From positions 3,329,879-3,393,878 of the forward strand of contig OX377201.1 of NCBI GenBank assembly GCA_947396885.1: a stretch of DNA of 64,000 nucleotides, given 5' to 3'. Position 1 is the first letter of the stretch. Each line of letters opens with the position of its first letter. This document shows positions 9,640 to 20,045 of the stretch, in pieces. This stretch comes from Heligmosomoides polygyrus polygyrus (Eukaryota; Nematoda; Chromadorea; Rhabditida; Heligmosomidae). A program made the translations under genes and the position numbers. The notes under the pieces are model-generated. The model was not told the origin of the DNA and ran no database searches. It was given only the letters and a program-made list of their open reading frames with translations.

Positions 9640-10830
9640 TAAAATTGATCGAAAAGGCCAGCCATTCGATTTCTTTTACATCCCTAACGATTGTCCATTG
9701 CCCAATGTATTCAGAGGATTTTGTACGCTTAAACCCTGACAAAAATCGATAAATCGATTCGTTGCAGTGAGTCGGTCGATAATGTTTAGCCAACTCCGGA
9801 CAAAATTCGATAAGGCCCTTCAGTAGCGTCTAGTTGATTGGTCTTGTTTATCGTTGTGAGCACTTCCCAACATTCGGCATAATCGTGAGGTTCCTGCCTA
9901 AAAAGGTTAGCTGTGGAGAAAAATCGGCAAAATTGATCGATAATTGTCGGTCCTTTTGTATCGATCAGTAAGTGTCGAACAAAGATAGTTAAAATCGATC
10001 GATAGCTGCCAGTCGATCCAAATTAGTTACATGTGCGACCTACTCATCGGTCACCATATTCACGTAATTTCTACCTCAAACGGCTAATTTAAGGGGAAAT
10101 CGATAAAATCGATTGATATTGATGAACAACGACTCTGTTTAGCGTATTCTGTGTAAAAATTAACAAATAAATTTCTTTAGATTTATTGATTTATTTTGAT
10201 TTGATTTATTTAAATTTATTTTGTTGATCGGCGCCAATCGTATCCAACGGCCGACAAATCCATGTGATTTTCACCCTGAACGGTCATCTCTTAACAAAAG
10301 TTTCTAAGCCGATCGATAGCGGTGAGTCGATCGATGCTGCTTAGCCAACTTCGGACAAGAATCGATAAATTCGATCAATAATTGAACGACGATTGATATT
10401 TTGTTTATTTTACTCATCTGCATGATATCCATTCCACATGATCAACTTCGGACGAAAATAGACAAAAACCTATCGACTGTGGTGAGTCGATCGATATGAC
10501 TTAGCCAAAAGCTAAAATCATGGATAATCGCCAAGCGACTGCTATGTTTACTTATTTATCCGTCTGATTTTTGCCTCAGCCGGTCAGCGCTAATTGATAG
10601 CGGAGAATAAATCCATATTGCTTAGCCCACCTCGGGCAAAAATCGATAAATTCGATCGATAACAGCTAGGCGATTTATATTGTATGCTTGGTCATCACGC
10701 GATTTCCACCTCAAATGATCAAGCTCGGACAAAACTCAATACAATCAATAGGTAATGACCAGACAAGCGGTCGATATATGGTCAACCCTCAGCAGAAATC
10801 GATAATATCGACCGAGAAGTGAGGTCGCTT
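9640..10830. repeat. ATCGAT-rich degenerate satellite
   Basis: A long run of diverged units sharing TTAGCCAACTTCGGACAAAA, AATCGATAAAATCGATCGATA and GTGAGTCGATCGAT. The same vocabulary returns at 48715-48790, 50735-51690 and 58255-58690. No open frame is convincing. Confidence 0.6.
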
Positions 10831-10949
10831 CAAAAGTCAGACAGGAGAGCAGACGGAAGGGCGCACTTGGTCGGACGGACAAATAGACAGACGCACGGGC
10901 AGTGGACAGACACTAAATCATCTGTACATACATATGAGGGGAGTGAAGG

Positions 10950-11060
10950 CAATTAAACTCAGGGTGCGCCATGCATCCTTCTTCAACGGGATGTCGTAGG
11001 GCAATTCGGATGGGTATTTGTCCTATACAGATGTACGGTGGCTAGTCGTGTTCCATGCTT
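10950..11060 (-). repeat. SINE fragment, 3' part
   Basis: It reads GGTGCGCCATGCATCCTTC, CGGGATGTCGTAGGG, then GGGTATTTGTCC in the reverse sense. Similarity fades after about 11060. Confidence 0.5.
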
Positions 11061-12038
11061 TTACGGCTGGTCCATGTCAAATGGGACATGCCTGAGCAGG
11101 ATCCGTACCACGAATCGATTGGGAATACGCGCAGGAGTCGGTGAGGGCTTCCTGCCTATCGGGTCATGTCCTCCTCGTTCTGATCCTGCAGTTTCAAGGC
11201 CGTGAATTTCGAAGAAAGCTGGGAGAGCGCAGCGGCTCTTCCTTCCATGTTTAGCGATGCGTTTTCTCTCAAACAAACTACTCCCTTCGGTCCCATTTGT
11301 CATCGAGAACCTAGGCACACCACCCTTTTAAAATATTTTTCACCTCAAATGCGATTCTTATCAATTATTGATCGGAATTTAGTGCTTCGCTAGCACCACA
11401 GGAGAATAATTGATGCACAGGCGGTGGATGGCGCATACGTGAGAACCTCGACAAGCGTTAGACCTTGTGATTTGCCGGTTAGTTGCACTTGCTGCGCTCA
11501 ACTCGCCAAGTGCACCCCTCCTATCGAGTGGCTTAAACTTGCCGCTCGGTGTATTGATAGAAGTTGCCCCACAGATGGGTCACACCCTTCTTTGTGTATG
11601 TTTTCGTGTTTTCGTTACGCACTTATATCTTTAATCTTATCGTTTATTCTTATTTCCGTACTTATCGGTTCTTTGCCCGATGTGGTGCAAGGGGCGTGGC
11701 ATGGAGGTGAAGACATTAGCCAATCGCTATCACTGACTACATCGACTACCTTGCCGCTTCACGTGTTTTTCTATAATCCAACCATATTCGCTATTCGCTT
11801 TGGTCGACAGCTGGACTCTGGGATGTGACCAGTTCGGTCGGCCAGAAAACCGATATGTACATGATTCGTTTCGTCGCTTTATTAATGACCGTCGTTGAGC
11901 TGCTGATCTCACGCAAACTAACCACTCTCCAGATTTCAGGCCCTTTATGGCTTCGCATATCGCGTTACTGGCAGTCATTTGCATAGGTAAGCACCGTTTT
12001 TGATTTTTTTCGTTAATTTTGACTCGGATTTTTTCGAC
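11061..12038. other. no recognisable gene; one unassigned open frame
   Basis: The plus-strand frame 11424-11828 (134 codons) has a cysteine-rich start and one hydrophobic stretch (YALISLILSFILISVLIG), but no family motif, splice context or codon signal that I can defend. It is left unassigned. Confidence 0.3.
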
Positions 12039-12199
12039 ACTAGTCGTTAATGTGGCCTGCATGGCGAGGGAAAACGTGTCAAGCCATTAGGTCATTCAGG
12101 CGGCATCCAATGCGCATGCTACCCGAATGGCACGCTAAACGACGCCCTGATTGGCTGGCGCGTTTCCGTGTACCTATGTAGGCCACATTAACGACTTGT
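12039..12199. mobile_element. MITE (ACTAGTCGTTAATG family)
   Basis: The left end ACTAGTCGTTAATGTGGCCT is matched in inverted form by GTAGGCCACATTAACGACTTGT at the right. The interior has CATTGGATG and GATTGGCTGG. It is non-coding. Confidence 0.8.
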
Positions 12200-12816
12200 C
12201 CCATTATTAACAAGACAACGTAATCTTCCAGCACGGGCGGTATGGACCGCAATGGCCACAAAACTTATCTGCTTTTAGTACTGTGTCACATCGAGAATGG
12301 TCATGCTGCAGTCAAGGTGGTCACCACCACCACCTCCACCACCCAGAGACCCAAGAGAGGTAAACACGGTCCCGCATGCGAACGATTCAGAAGCACCGCA
12401 TCATGTAGCACAGTATAACCGAGAATTTGATCGCACTTTCCATGCTTGCCCCCTCGTCATCGTGCAGTTTCCCCTACGTGCTAAAACATCCAGCGAACGT
12501 CTCCGTCAGAGGTCCATGAACGAAACTGGTCTCCTGTTGAAAGCATTGCGATGCTTACCTGGTTGCTAGTTTAGGTCCGCACACACGAATTTCTTCACTG
12601 AAGAATGCGTTTTTCGATTTTTTACTCCTGCTGCTCCAAACCCTCTGTTTTCCCTAGAGGTTTCGTTAGCCGTTGAGACTTTGTACTTTGAAATGAAATT
12701 AAGACTGTTCTTTTTGCAATTTTTTGACTAAAATGTTATAAAAAGTTTAGAGAAATTTAGACGTTCCACTTACTTTTTTGGGGAAGACCGGCTATAAGTT
12801 TCCAAGAATAATTATA
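12200..12816. other. no recognisable gene
   Basis: It holds a short proline-coding CCACCACCACC run near 12318-12342 and otherwise unassigned sequence. Confidence 0.35.
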
Positions 12817-14000
12817 CCAGGTTGTCCGGAAAGTTCTCATCGTTCTGTGTTCCTATTTTTCATTCGTCTATTATTTAGTAAAAATTCAACTTGCATTGCG
12901 CTTTAATACTGTTTTCTGTACAGAATTTTTCGCTCTATTTTATACTTTTATTCTTGAACGGTTTATTGAAGTATGTCGAAGGAGCAATTACAAACGATAT
13001 TTTATTTCAACTTCAAGTTGGGACAATCCGCTGCCGAGATGGCTCGATAAATCAATCAGGTGTGGGGCCTAAGAGTGTTGGAGAAAGGCAGTGGTTCAGT
13101 AAATGTTGGGACCGGAGATTTCAGCCTTGAAGATGACCGCCGTAGCGGTCGACCAAGAGCAATGCTGGACGACGACCTTGAAGGAATTAGTGGAAGCTGA
13201 ATCTTCCCAAGCAGTTCGCTGGCCGCGGAAGAGCTAGGCGTCCGTGAACCTCCTGTCGCAGATGCTTTGAAATGCCTTGGGAAGAGAAAAAAGCTTGAAA
13301 AGTGGGTGGCCACGAGTTGAATGAGCGGCAAAAATTGTAACGTTTCGAGATTTGTTCTTCTCCACTTTTACGCAACAAAGCTGACCAGTTTTTGCATCGA
13401 ATCATTCCTTGTGATGAGAAATGGAGTCCGTATGATAACAGGAAACGTTCCCGACAGTGGTTGGACGCGGCGAACTCCCTAGGCATTTTCCAAAGGTGAA
13501 CCTCCGCCAAAAAGGTAATGGTCACTGTGTGGTGCTCGGCGGCTGGTGCGATCCACTACAAGTTTTTGGCTCCAGGCCAGACGGTCACAGCAGAGTCCTT
13601 CTGTAAGGAAATCGACGAGATGCACCGAAAATTGAGTCAACTTCAGCCAGCATCGGCCAACAAAAGGGGCCTGATTCTTCAGCGCAATAACGTCGGCCCG
13701 CCTGTTTCACAATCACTGTTCGGAAATTGAACGAATTAAGGGTTGAAGTTCTGCCTCACCAGCCATATTCTCCAGACCTCTCGCCAACCGACTACCACCA
13801 TTTCAAACACTTACAGAATTTTCTCGCCGGGAAAATCTTTACCAATCAGGACCAAGCAAAACAGCTCTCATGGATTTTGTCGAATCTCGACCACCTGATT
13901 TTTTTTCGATAATGGAATAATTCGACTGGCCGCCCATTGGCAAAAGTACGCTGATGCGAACGGTGCTTATTTCGACTAAGTCCGATAAGTTTTGAGAATG
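12817..14000 (+). pseudogene. mariner transposase pseudogene
   Basis: It starts after a TA with CCAGGTTGTCCGGAAAGTTC, a mariner-like end. Broken frames then follow the mariner order: a helix-turn-helix region, DNRKRSRQWLDAAN, VTVWCSAAGAIHYKFLAPGQ (13518 onward), EIDEMHRKL, then LPHQPYSPDLSPTDYHHF and a C-terminal QKYADANGAYFD with a stop at 13977-13979. At least four frame breaks are needed. The right inverted repeat is not recognisable; a SINE sits right behind. It belongs to a different mariner lineage from the deleted pair at 5371 and 55657. Confidence 0.75.
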
Positions 14001-14317
14001 TTATGGCAACTCAGGGGCGCGTGTAGCGCAGTCGGAGGAGGCGCGACTGTCGCGTGCACCCGATACCAGTTTCCTGGTTCGGATCTCCCACCCAGGCCGA
14101 CCAAGCCTTCCATCCCTCCGGGGTCGATGAATTGGTATCAGAATTGTCTGGAAAGGATAAAGCGCTGTCTTGTTCATCGGCTGGCCGCCGCAAGTCATTG
14201 TATGGCCAAATACGCATTCATGTCGCCTCCACGACATCCCGTAGAAGTAGAATGTGCTGGCGCATCCCAGAAGGATTGAATAACGCCGTCCTTTATCCTT
14301 ATCCTTATGGTAACTCA
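14001..14317 (+). mobile_element. SINE copy with 13-bp target-site duplication
   Basis: The SINE body is 14014-14304. TTATGGCAACTCA at 14001-14013 and TTATGGTAACTCA at 14305-14317 differ by one base. The insertion landed just behind the mariner pseudogene. Confidence 0.88.
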
Positions 14318-14622
14318 AAGAGAAGCACTCGAAACAATGAGAACTTTCCGTACAACCTAGTAGGACCAAGACTGCCCAACTATTGCTAGTTACATATGAG
14401 GCGGAACGTTTGTGTGGCGTTAAGGAAGTTATGAGGAACACTAATTGTTCCTGAATTGTACCTGATTTCACGCCAAAGTCTATTATTTTATTATAATACT
14501 ACCAGCATTCATAGCCGAATGACCTAGCGGACAGCAAATTGTCGATAGATTCCAATAACGGTTCAAATAGCTCAATTAAAACAAAAAATATAAATATTAC
14601 AAATAATAAATAATAAAAACAA

Positions 14623-15122
14623 TTGATACCAATTGGACTGTTCGAGCTGTAGAGCCAAGATTGTTAACCACACTTTATTCGGCTGAAGTTTCAGCGTAAC
14701 CGCCTTCTTCAGAGCGTTAAGGCCGCCACAGACTTCTGCGGCGCCGCTCGGCGGCGCCGCTGCCCTATGCTTAAGCATAGGGCAGAGACGCAGAGCTCGC
14801 CTCCAGCGGCGCCGCCAGCGGCACCGGCGGCGCCGCTGCCCTATGCTTAACCATAGGGCAGAGACGCAGAGCTCGCCTCCAGCGGCGCCGCCGAGCGGCG
14901 CCGCAGAAGTCTGTGGCGGCCTTTAAGGCTCTTTAAGGCTCTGAAGAAGGCGGTTAGCGTTTAAGGCTCCTTAAGGCTCTGTAGAAGGCGGTTAGCTTTA
15001 AGGCTCTAAAGAAGGCGGTTAGCGTTAAGGCTCTGAAGAGGGCGGTTACTCCGAAACATTAGCCGAATGAAGTGTGGTTAACAATCTTGGCTCCACAGCT
15101 CGAACAGTCCTATTGGTATCAA
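14623..15122. mobile_element. foldback element, 500 bp, with nested hairpins
   Basis: The outer inverted arms are about 14623-14720 and 15020-15122 (left end TTGATACCAATTGGACTGTT). Inside lies a perfect 42-bp inverted pair, 14721-14762 with 14880-14921, rich in GGCGCC. Between those are two direct repeats with a 76-bp period, each holding a palindrome around CTATGCTTAAGCATAG; the first copy is a perfect palindrome and the second has one mismatch. The right side also has four ~32-bp units with GGCTCTGAAGAAGGCGGTTA (14922-15055). There is no coding frame and no clear flanking duplication. Confidence 0.85.
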
Positions 15123-15804
15123 CGTCATGCCAAGATTCAACGACAGTCGATCATGGAATAACAACAATTTAATATTAAACAATGATAATAAATAAAGAAT
15201 AATTAATGAGCAAAGTGCATGGCTTGTTCGGCAGCTGTCAGATAGATTCGAGACCTACAGCAGGGCGGCTGGCGATTGAACTCCCCAAACGCTCACTCTA
15301 CCAGTTGTCGAACGCACTCGATTGATAGGTTCATCTTTATACGCATTGTACATGGCGCGCACTTAAGTCTCGCCGGGACAGACTGAAGCAATTCTCAAGT
15401 AGGGCGGCAGGAAATTTCTTAAAATTCTCAAACAGTGCAAGATAGTCTTGAAGGCTTTACATTTTCCATGAAGCGAAGAAAGAAACCCAATGGACATGCT
15501 TCCGCCCATTCGATTGATAGGTTCGATCCTATATGCATTGTGCACGGCGCACTCTCTGAGCATTCCGGGCATGACAGAGCACTGACAACGCACGTCATGC
15601 TTGAAATACTCCGAAAACATTGCACTTCCCATGCACTTCCTCGAAAATAAGGTGCTCTAATCGCAAAAGCCTGCTGCAGTTATATTTTTTAGGCCACCCA
15701 TGGCGAAAACGCATAACGTTTTATATATGTTTGTGTAGATCTCGAGGAGACAAATCAAACGGTGCTAACAGTTTCTCAAACAACTTAAAATTGAAAGAGT
15801 TATG
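15123..15804. other. no gene; weak tRNA-like module on the minus strand near 15250-15335
   Basis: On the minus strand ACTGGTAGAGTGAGCG is followed about 45 bases on by GGTCTCGAATCTATC, a box A/box B-like arrangement. The flanks repeat once in part: CGATTGATAGGTTC, GCATTGTACATGGCGCGCAC and GCATTGTGCACGGCGCACTC, near 15318-15360 and 15511-15553. This may be another tRNA-derived repeat. Confidence 0.3.
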
Positions 15805-15805
15805 A

Positions 15806-15850
15806 GCGTGCGACGGTTTGCGACGGATTTTTCCGTCGCAAACCGTCTTT
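15806..15850. repeat. perfect short hairpin
   Basis: GACGGTTTGCGACGGA is followed after four T residues by its exact complement TCCGTCGCAAACCGTC. The stem is 16 bp and GC-rich. It is probably the centre or an end of a small MITE, but no flanking duplication was seen. Confidence 0.6.
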
Positions 15851-15913
15851 TTGACCGCGCGACGCGGGCGGTATTGTATTGTTGTGCTATTTATTGTGGT
15901 ACTGATTGGTGAA

Positions 15914-16312
15914 CTCCCTGGGCGGACGATGGGACGCGGCAGAGAAGGCACCAGCCAATCAAAGTGCTGACAGCTCTTCTGATGTAGCCAGAAAATGGCG
16001 CCGGGGTGGGGAGCTTGAGTTATCGATCAATACGGACCTTCAGAGCTGGGTAAGAGTAGTCGGAAACTGGGATGTGGACAAATTTGACATGGGCGGCTTA
16101 GGTGAGCAATATACTGGAGTTCTATACCTTGCCCAATTCTGTGTTCCATCACCTCTCCCCTCGTAACAATTGACACAGCCGCATTGGTCGATTACTGGAA
16201 GCGTCGTGCCTCCTGCCTCCACCACTTTCGAATCCCATAGGATGTGACATATTCAGTCGATTTCTGAATGGCTGATGGCTAGCGTGCCACGCCCGCTGCA
16301 CCGCCCAGGGAA
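15914..16312. mobile_element. possible MITE with CTCCCTGGGCGG ends
   Basis: CTCCCTGGGCGG at 15914-15925 is matched in inverted form by CCGCCCAGGGAA at 16301-16312. The interior includes a CCAATCA box. Only about 12 bp of each end match, so the call is tentative. Confidence 0.35.
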
Positions 16313-16442
16313 ACAAGCTCAAACATAATAGATGTGTGAGTACCGTACTTCTGGTTAAATATCAATGTTGCTCACTGTTAAACAGTTAATGGTTGAGAAG
16401 TTTGAAGTGAGGACGACGCCGACGGGCTAATTCAGATTAAGT

Positions 16443-16594
16443 ACTAGTCGTTAATGTGGCCTACATAGGGAGGGGCACCGTCAGAGAATCAAACAACGGA
16501 ATTGTAACCTAGAGAAGACGTATTTGGTGCCGTGATTGCTTGTGATCGGCTGGCCCGTTCCCACACCAGCATGTAGGCCAAATTAACGACTAGT
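16443..16594. mobile_element. MITE (ACTAGTCGTTAATG family)
   Basis: ACTAGTCGTTAATGTGGCCT at the left and ATGTAGGCCAAATTAACGAC plus TAGT at the right are near-perfect inverted ends. It sits 56 bp upstream of the first ET-module exon. Confidence 0.85.
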
Positions 16595-16650
16595 ATGTAC
16601 CTCAGTCGCCTTTTTTTTGAAGAAAACGCGATACTCACCTGGGATTTCAG

Positions 16651-16803
16651 TGACCGTTTCCACGTCGTTGGTGGAGAGGAACTGCTCGCTGAACACGGAC
16701 GGACGAACGATGTCCTGCTATACATGCATGGGACGAGACGACGACAACTGTATGCACGGCCTCACGTGCTGTAAAGGCTCGTGTTTCAAGCTGGTCGACG
16801 AAG
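16651..16803 (+). CDS. ET-module/Ly6-like cysteine-rich protein, exon A (partial gene)
   Basis: The splice acceptor GGGATTTCAG ends at 16650 and the donor GTAAGCG begins at 16804. The exon is phase 2 at entry and phase 1 at exit. It encodes a cysteine pattern, SCYTC..D..C..GL.CC.G.CFKL, that resembles the nematode ET module, a small secreted disulfide domain related in layout to Ly6 proteins. The function of such proteins is mostly unknown. A preceding NCSL segment may be the end of an earlier module. The signal-peptide exon was not found upstream, so the gene is partial or its other exons are far away. Confidence 0.65.
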
Positions 16804-16883
16804 GTAAGCGAAAATGATGGAGAAATCACGCCGTGGTGAGAAATTAGCAGATCAGAAGTGAGCTGGTGGTGGTGAATTTTCAG

Positions 16884-16994
16884 AGCATCAGATGATTGTC
16901 AAAGGATGCACGAACGACGACGAGGAGGACGCGTCGATGAAGGTCCGCACGCTCAACATGGCGCTGTACTGGGTCAATAACGAGAAGGTCAAAG
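16884..16994 (+). CDS. ET-module/Ly6-like cysteine-rich protein, exon B
   Basis: Acceptor TGAATTTTCAG precedes 16884 and donor GTGAGC follows 16994. The exon completes the glutamate codon split by the 80-bp intron and reads HQMIVKGCTNDDEEDASMKV, then LNMALYWVNNEKVK. The MIVKGCT stretch after CFKL is the expected continuation of an ET-type module. The exon leaves in phase 1, so at least one more exon is required; a final CN-ending exon was not located. Confidence 0.65.
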
Positions 16995-17149
16995 GTGAGC
17001 ACGGTCAGGTCAAAATTCGGTCAAAAATGGGTATTTTTAAATGGATTTTTAGGCTATTTAGGACTTATAGGTCTTATTTACATCCAGAGACATTGCCAAG
17101 CCTTGCTACTTTCACCATATTTTGAGCTTAAAAGCTCCAACCAAGAGCA

Positions 17150-17660
17150 TCTTGAGAAATGAAGCAGCTTTCCAAAAAACAGTCTACATTATGGTCGAAA
17201 AAGATGTCCATGTAGCACAATGGGGAAGGGTACACAGGTTTCAGCAGTTCTTGAACGGGTTCGATTCCGCAACCAGGCGTATGAAGCAAATCTTATGATC
17301 TGGCCCTTTGCCAAAGCTCTAGAGCGAAGTCCCGCTATGAATTATTTTCAGACATCTGTTCTACGGCACATGTATTTTTGCATTCAAAGCATCCAAAATG
17401 CCTTCACAAACTTATGTGGAGGCGAAGTGCATGGCGCAATCTCTTATTTTTAGTGCGCTGTATGCTTGCTGCTTCACGGTGCTTTAATTTTTTAAAGTTA
17501 TTTTTTCAGAAAATAAAACTTTTGTAGAATTGTTGCATTCATTCCGGCATCTGAACAAAAAAGTTTCAAAGAAAGTTCTAGCAAATTTTCCTCGAACAAA
17601 AAATATTCTAACCGTCTTGAAGAGTCTGTATTTTGACCTGTAAGAAGGTAATTTTTTAAA
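17150..17660 (+). repeat. second tRNA-headed repeat, copy 1
   Basis: Box A TAGCACAATGGG at 17213-17224 and box B GGTTCGATTCC at 17258-17268 both match the tRNA consensus. Downstream it shares with 18000-18530 the strings GAATTATTTT, GCCTTCACAAACTTATGTGG, GTGCATGGCGCAATCTC and AACAAAAAATATTCTAACC. It ends near GACCTGTAAGAAGGTAA. Confidence 0.6.
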
Positions 17661-17981
17661 TTTAAGGGCGCGTGTAGCGCAGTCGGCGGAGGCGCGACTG
17701 TCGCATGCACCCGATACCAGGTTCCTGGTTCGGATTTCCCGCCCAGGCCAACCAAGCCCTCCATCCCTCCGGGGTCGGTGAATTGGTACCAGACTTGTCT
17801 GGGAAGGATAAAGCACTGACTTTTTCATCGGCTGGCCACCGCAAGTCATTGTATGGCCAAATACGCATTCATGTCGCCTCCACGACATCCCGTAGAAGTA
17901 GAATGCGCTGGCGCATCCCAAAAGGGATTGAGTAACGCCGTCCTTTATCCTTTATCCTTTAAGAAGGTAATTTATAATTTA
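17642..17981 (+). mobile_element. SINE copy with a long target-site duplication
   Basis: The SINE body is 17666-17960. The left flank 17642-17664 and the right flank 17961-17981 both read AAGAAGGTAATTT followed by an AT stretch ending AATTTA. This gives a duplication of about 21-23 bp with two differences. The insertion lies at the end of the first copy of the tRNA-headed repeat. Confidence 0.85.
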
Positions 17982-18530
17982 GAGGGTATTTTATTTTAAA
18001 AGTCACAAAACAGTTCACCCTGTGGTCAAAAAAGATGTCCATGTAGCACAATGGGGAAGGGTACACAGGCTCCAGGTGTTCATGAACGGGTTCGATCCCG
18101 CAACCAGGCCTAAGAAGCAAACCTTGTGATCTGCCCTTTGCCCAAGCTCTAGAGCCAAGTCAATAAAGATAAATTCAGCTATGAATTATTTTTAGACACC
18201 TGTTCTACAGAAAATTCAAATTCAAAGCATTCAAAATGCCTTCACAAACTTATGTGGAGACGAAGTGCATGGCGCAATCTCATTTTTAGTGCGCTGTATT
18301 GCACGTTTGGTTCTTTACAGTACTTCATGACAAACTTTAGTTTATTTTTTCAGAAGAAAATCTTCAATAAAATTATTGCACTCATTCCGGCAGCTGAAGT
18401 AAAAAAAAAATTCAAAAAAAGTTATCCTAAATTTTTCTTAAACAAAAAATATTCTAACCATCTTGAAGAGTCCGTAGTTTGACCTGTAAGAAGGTCATTT
18501 CCACTTGGAAGAGTTTTTTAATTTCAAAAG
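17982..18530 (+). repeat. second tRNA-headed repeat, copy 2
   Basis: Box A TAGCACAATGGG (18044-18055) and box B GGTTCGATCCC (18089-18099) are intact. The order of shared strings matches copy 1, so the two are a duplication or two members of one family. The AT-rich end (GACCTGTAAGAAGGTCATTT, GGAAGAGT) also resembles 36610-37720. Confidence 0.6.
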
Positions 18531-18734
18531 TCTTAGGTTAGCTTAGAAGAGTGCCCAATTGGACGTGAAAATGGTATTTATTTATATCGATTGCCACCTC
18601 CACTTTAATTTTAATTTTAATTGAATTTAAATTTAAATTTTGTTTAAATTTCTCTTTAATCCTCTAATTTTTGACAGCAATGTCGTAGGATATTTGTAAA
18701 GCATCAGACGTAATGGGATATGATTATCGGTGCC

Positions 18735-18795
18735 GATCAATTCCTTTGGGGTGCGCCATGCGTTCTGATTTCATGCGGTGTCGTAGAGTTACAGA
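18735..18795 (-). repeat. SINE fragment
   Basis: TTCCTTTGGGGTGCGCCATGC and a GGTGTCGTAGAG string match the SINE 3' region in reverse. Confidence 0.45.
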
Positions 18796-18814
18796 GTAAC
18801 ATAGAGTCACATAT

Positions 18815-19008
18815 ACTAGTCGTTAATGTGGCCTACATAAAGGAGGAGGTGTCAAATTTTCCAATTTTCCAATTATAATCGATCAAAAAAGACCGGGGAT
18901 CCGCCGCCGTTCAAGGAATGGACGCCTTTCTTGATGGCACACTCCATCAATGTGACCTCTTCGTTCTGATGCGTTTCGCTCCTCATGCAGGCCATATTAA
19001 CGACCAGC
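18815..19008. mobile_element. MITE (ACTAGTCGTTAATG family)
   Basis: The ends are ACTAGTCGTTAATGTGGCCT and GCAGGCCATATTAACGACCAG. The interior is not similar to the CCAAT-rich interiors of other copies, so it may be a distinct subfamily. Confidence 0.75.
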
Positions 19009-20045
19009 ACCGCACTTGTCTTCTAAGGTGGTAATTATGCCAATTGTTGCCATGTCTTACCCTTTAAGGTCAGTCGTTCTTCTGCAAAGGAAAAGATTTC
19101 TGCAACGTCTCACAGACGCTGTCGTTGTTCTCGTCGATCGCTTCTCTGCTGGTACTGCGACTTCTGATGTGATCTTCATCGAACTTTCTGGAACAACACG
19201 AACTGCCATCATTTCTTGAAGCAGCGACACCTTACTAGTCATCGTATACAACTCGTTGACGACCGCAGCTGTTGGCCGCGCGAAAAAACTGGCCGTTTTT
19301 GGGCCTGCCCCACTGAGACGCTTGGCCATCAGTGGCCTGAAACAGCTGCCAATCGATATGTATGTACACAATTGCGGCTAGAGGCTTGATCGCCAAATAT
19401 GCGTAGAAATTCCATGTATGTATAGGCTTTTAAAGTGTATGTGACTGCGTCGCTGTCTGTGTGTATAGGAACGAGAATCTTGTATACCTAGCCATCAGAT
19501 TGATTTATTGATTCATACCTCAGTATAATAATATTGTTGTGGAAGTCATAGCTATTGATTCGCCCGATATTCTATTGATTTTTGATCTGATTCAGCCTTA
19601 TGTCGTCGAAATAAACTTTATTTAACGACTTCAGGTCAAACTCTGTAGAAATAGGCGCACGATTTCAGTATTGATACATCCCTGTCGCGTGCCATAGTAG
19701 CCCAGTGAAGGCTTCTCGCTCGAAGGTTAGCAAGGTTGTCACATCATGCGCTCAGAAGTCTCCCGAGGAGATCGTTTGCAGGTGCCTGGTAGTACCTGTA
19801 TCGCCTATCAACTTGTCGACTGATCCCTGTTGCGTGCCAGAGTGACCCACTAGATACTCCTAGCGCCACGGTGCCGGACCGTCTTTGTCTTCTTCTCGAC
19901 TTCTTTAGCGTTCTTGAAGGCTCTCTAAGCCGCACACGAATATGGAGTGTAGGGAAGGTGCGGTCATCATCGTTGATTTCATTCACACTTCGCCTAAAGT
20001 CGTCCGTTTTTGATACTATTCTGACTCGATCACCATTACTCACCC
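19009..20045. other. unassigned region with RTE-like scraps
   Basis: On the minus strand CTCTGGCACGCAACAGGGAT (near 19822-19842) and CCCTGTCGCGTGCC near 19681 match the end of RTE copies. The minus-strand frame 19057-19371 begins after a TTTCAG and looks somewhat coding-like, but I recognise no family and do not call it. Confidence 0.35.

Noticed and set aside
11424..11828. 134-codon frame with one hydrophobic segment
   Set aside because: No homologous motif, and one chance hydrophobic stretch is not enough evidence.
13957..14000. Right inverted end of the mariner at 12817
   Set aside because: GTCCGATAAGTTTTGAGAA after the stop resembles the left end only in direct, not inverted, orientation, so it cannot be taken as the terminal repeat.
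19057..19371. 104-codon minus-strand frame after a TTTCAG
   Set aside because: Composition is somewhat coding-like, but there is no motif, no partner exon and no conserved neighbour to support a call.
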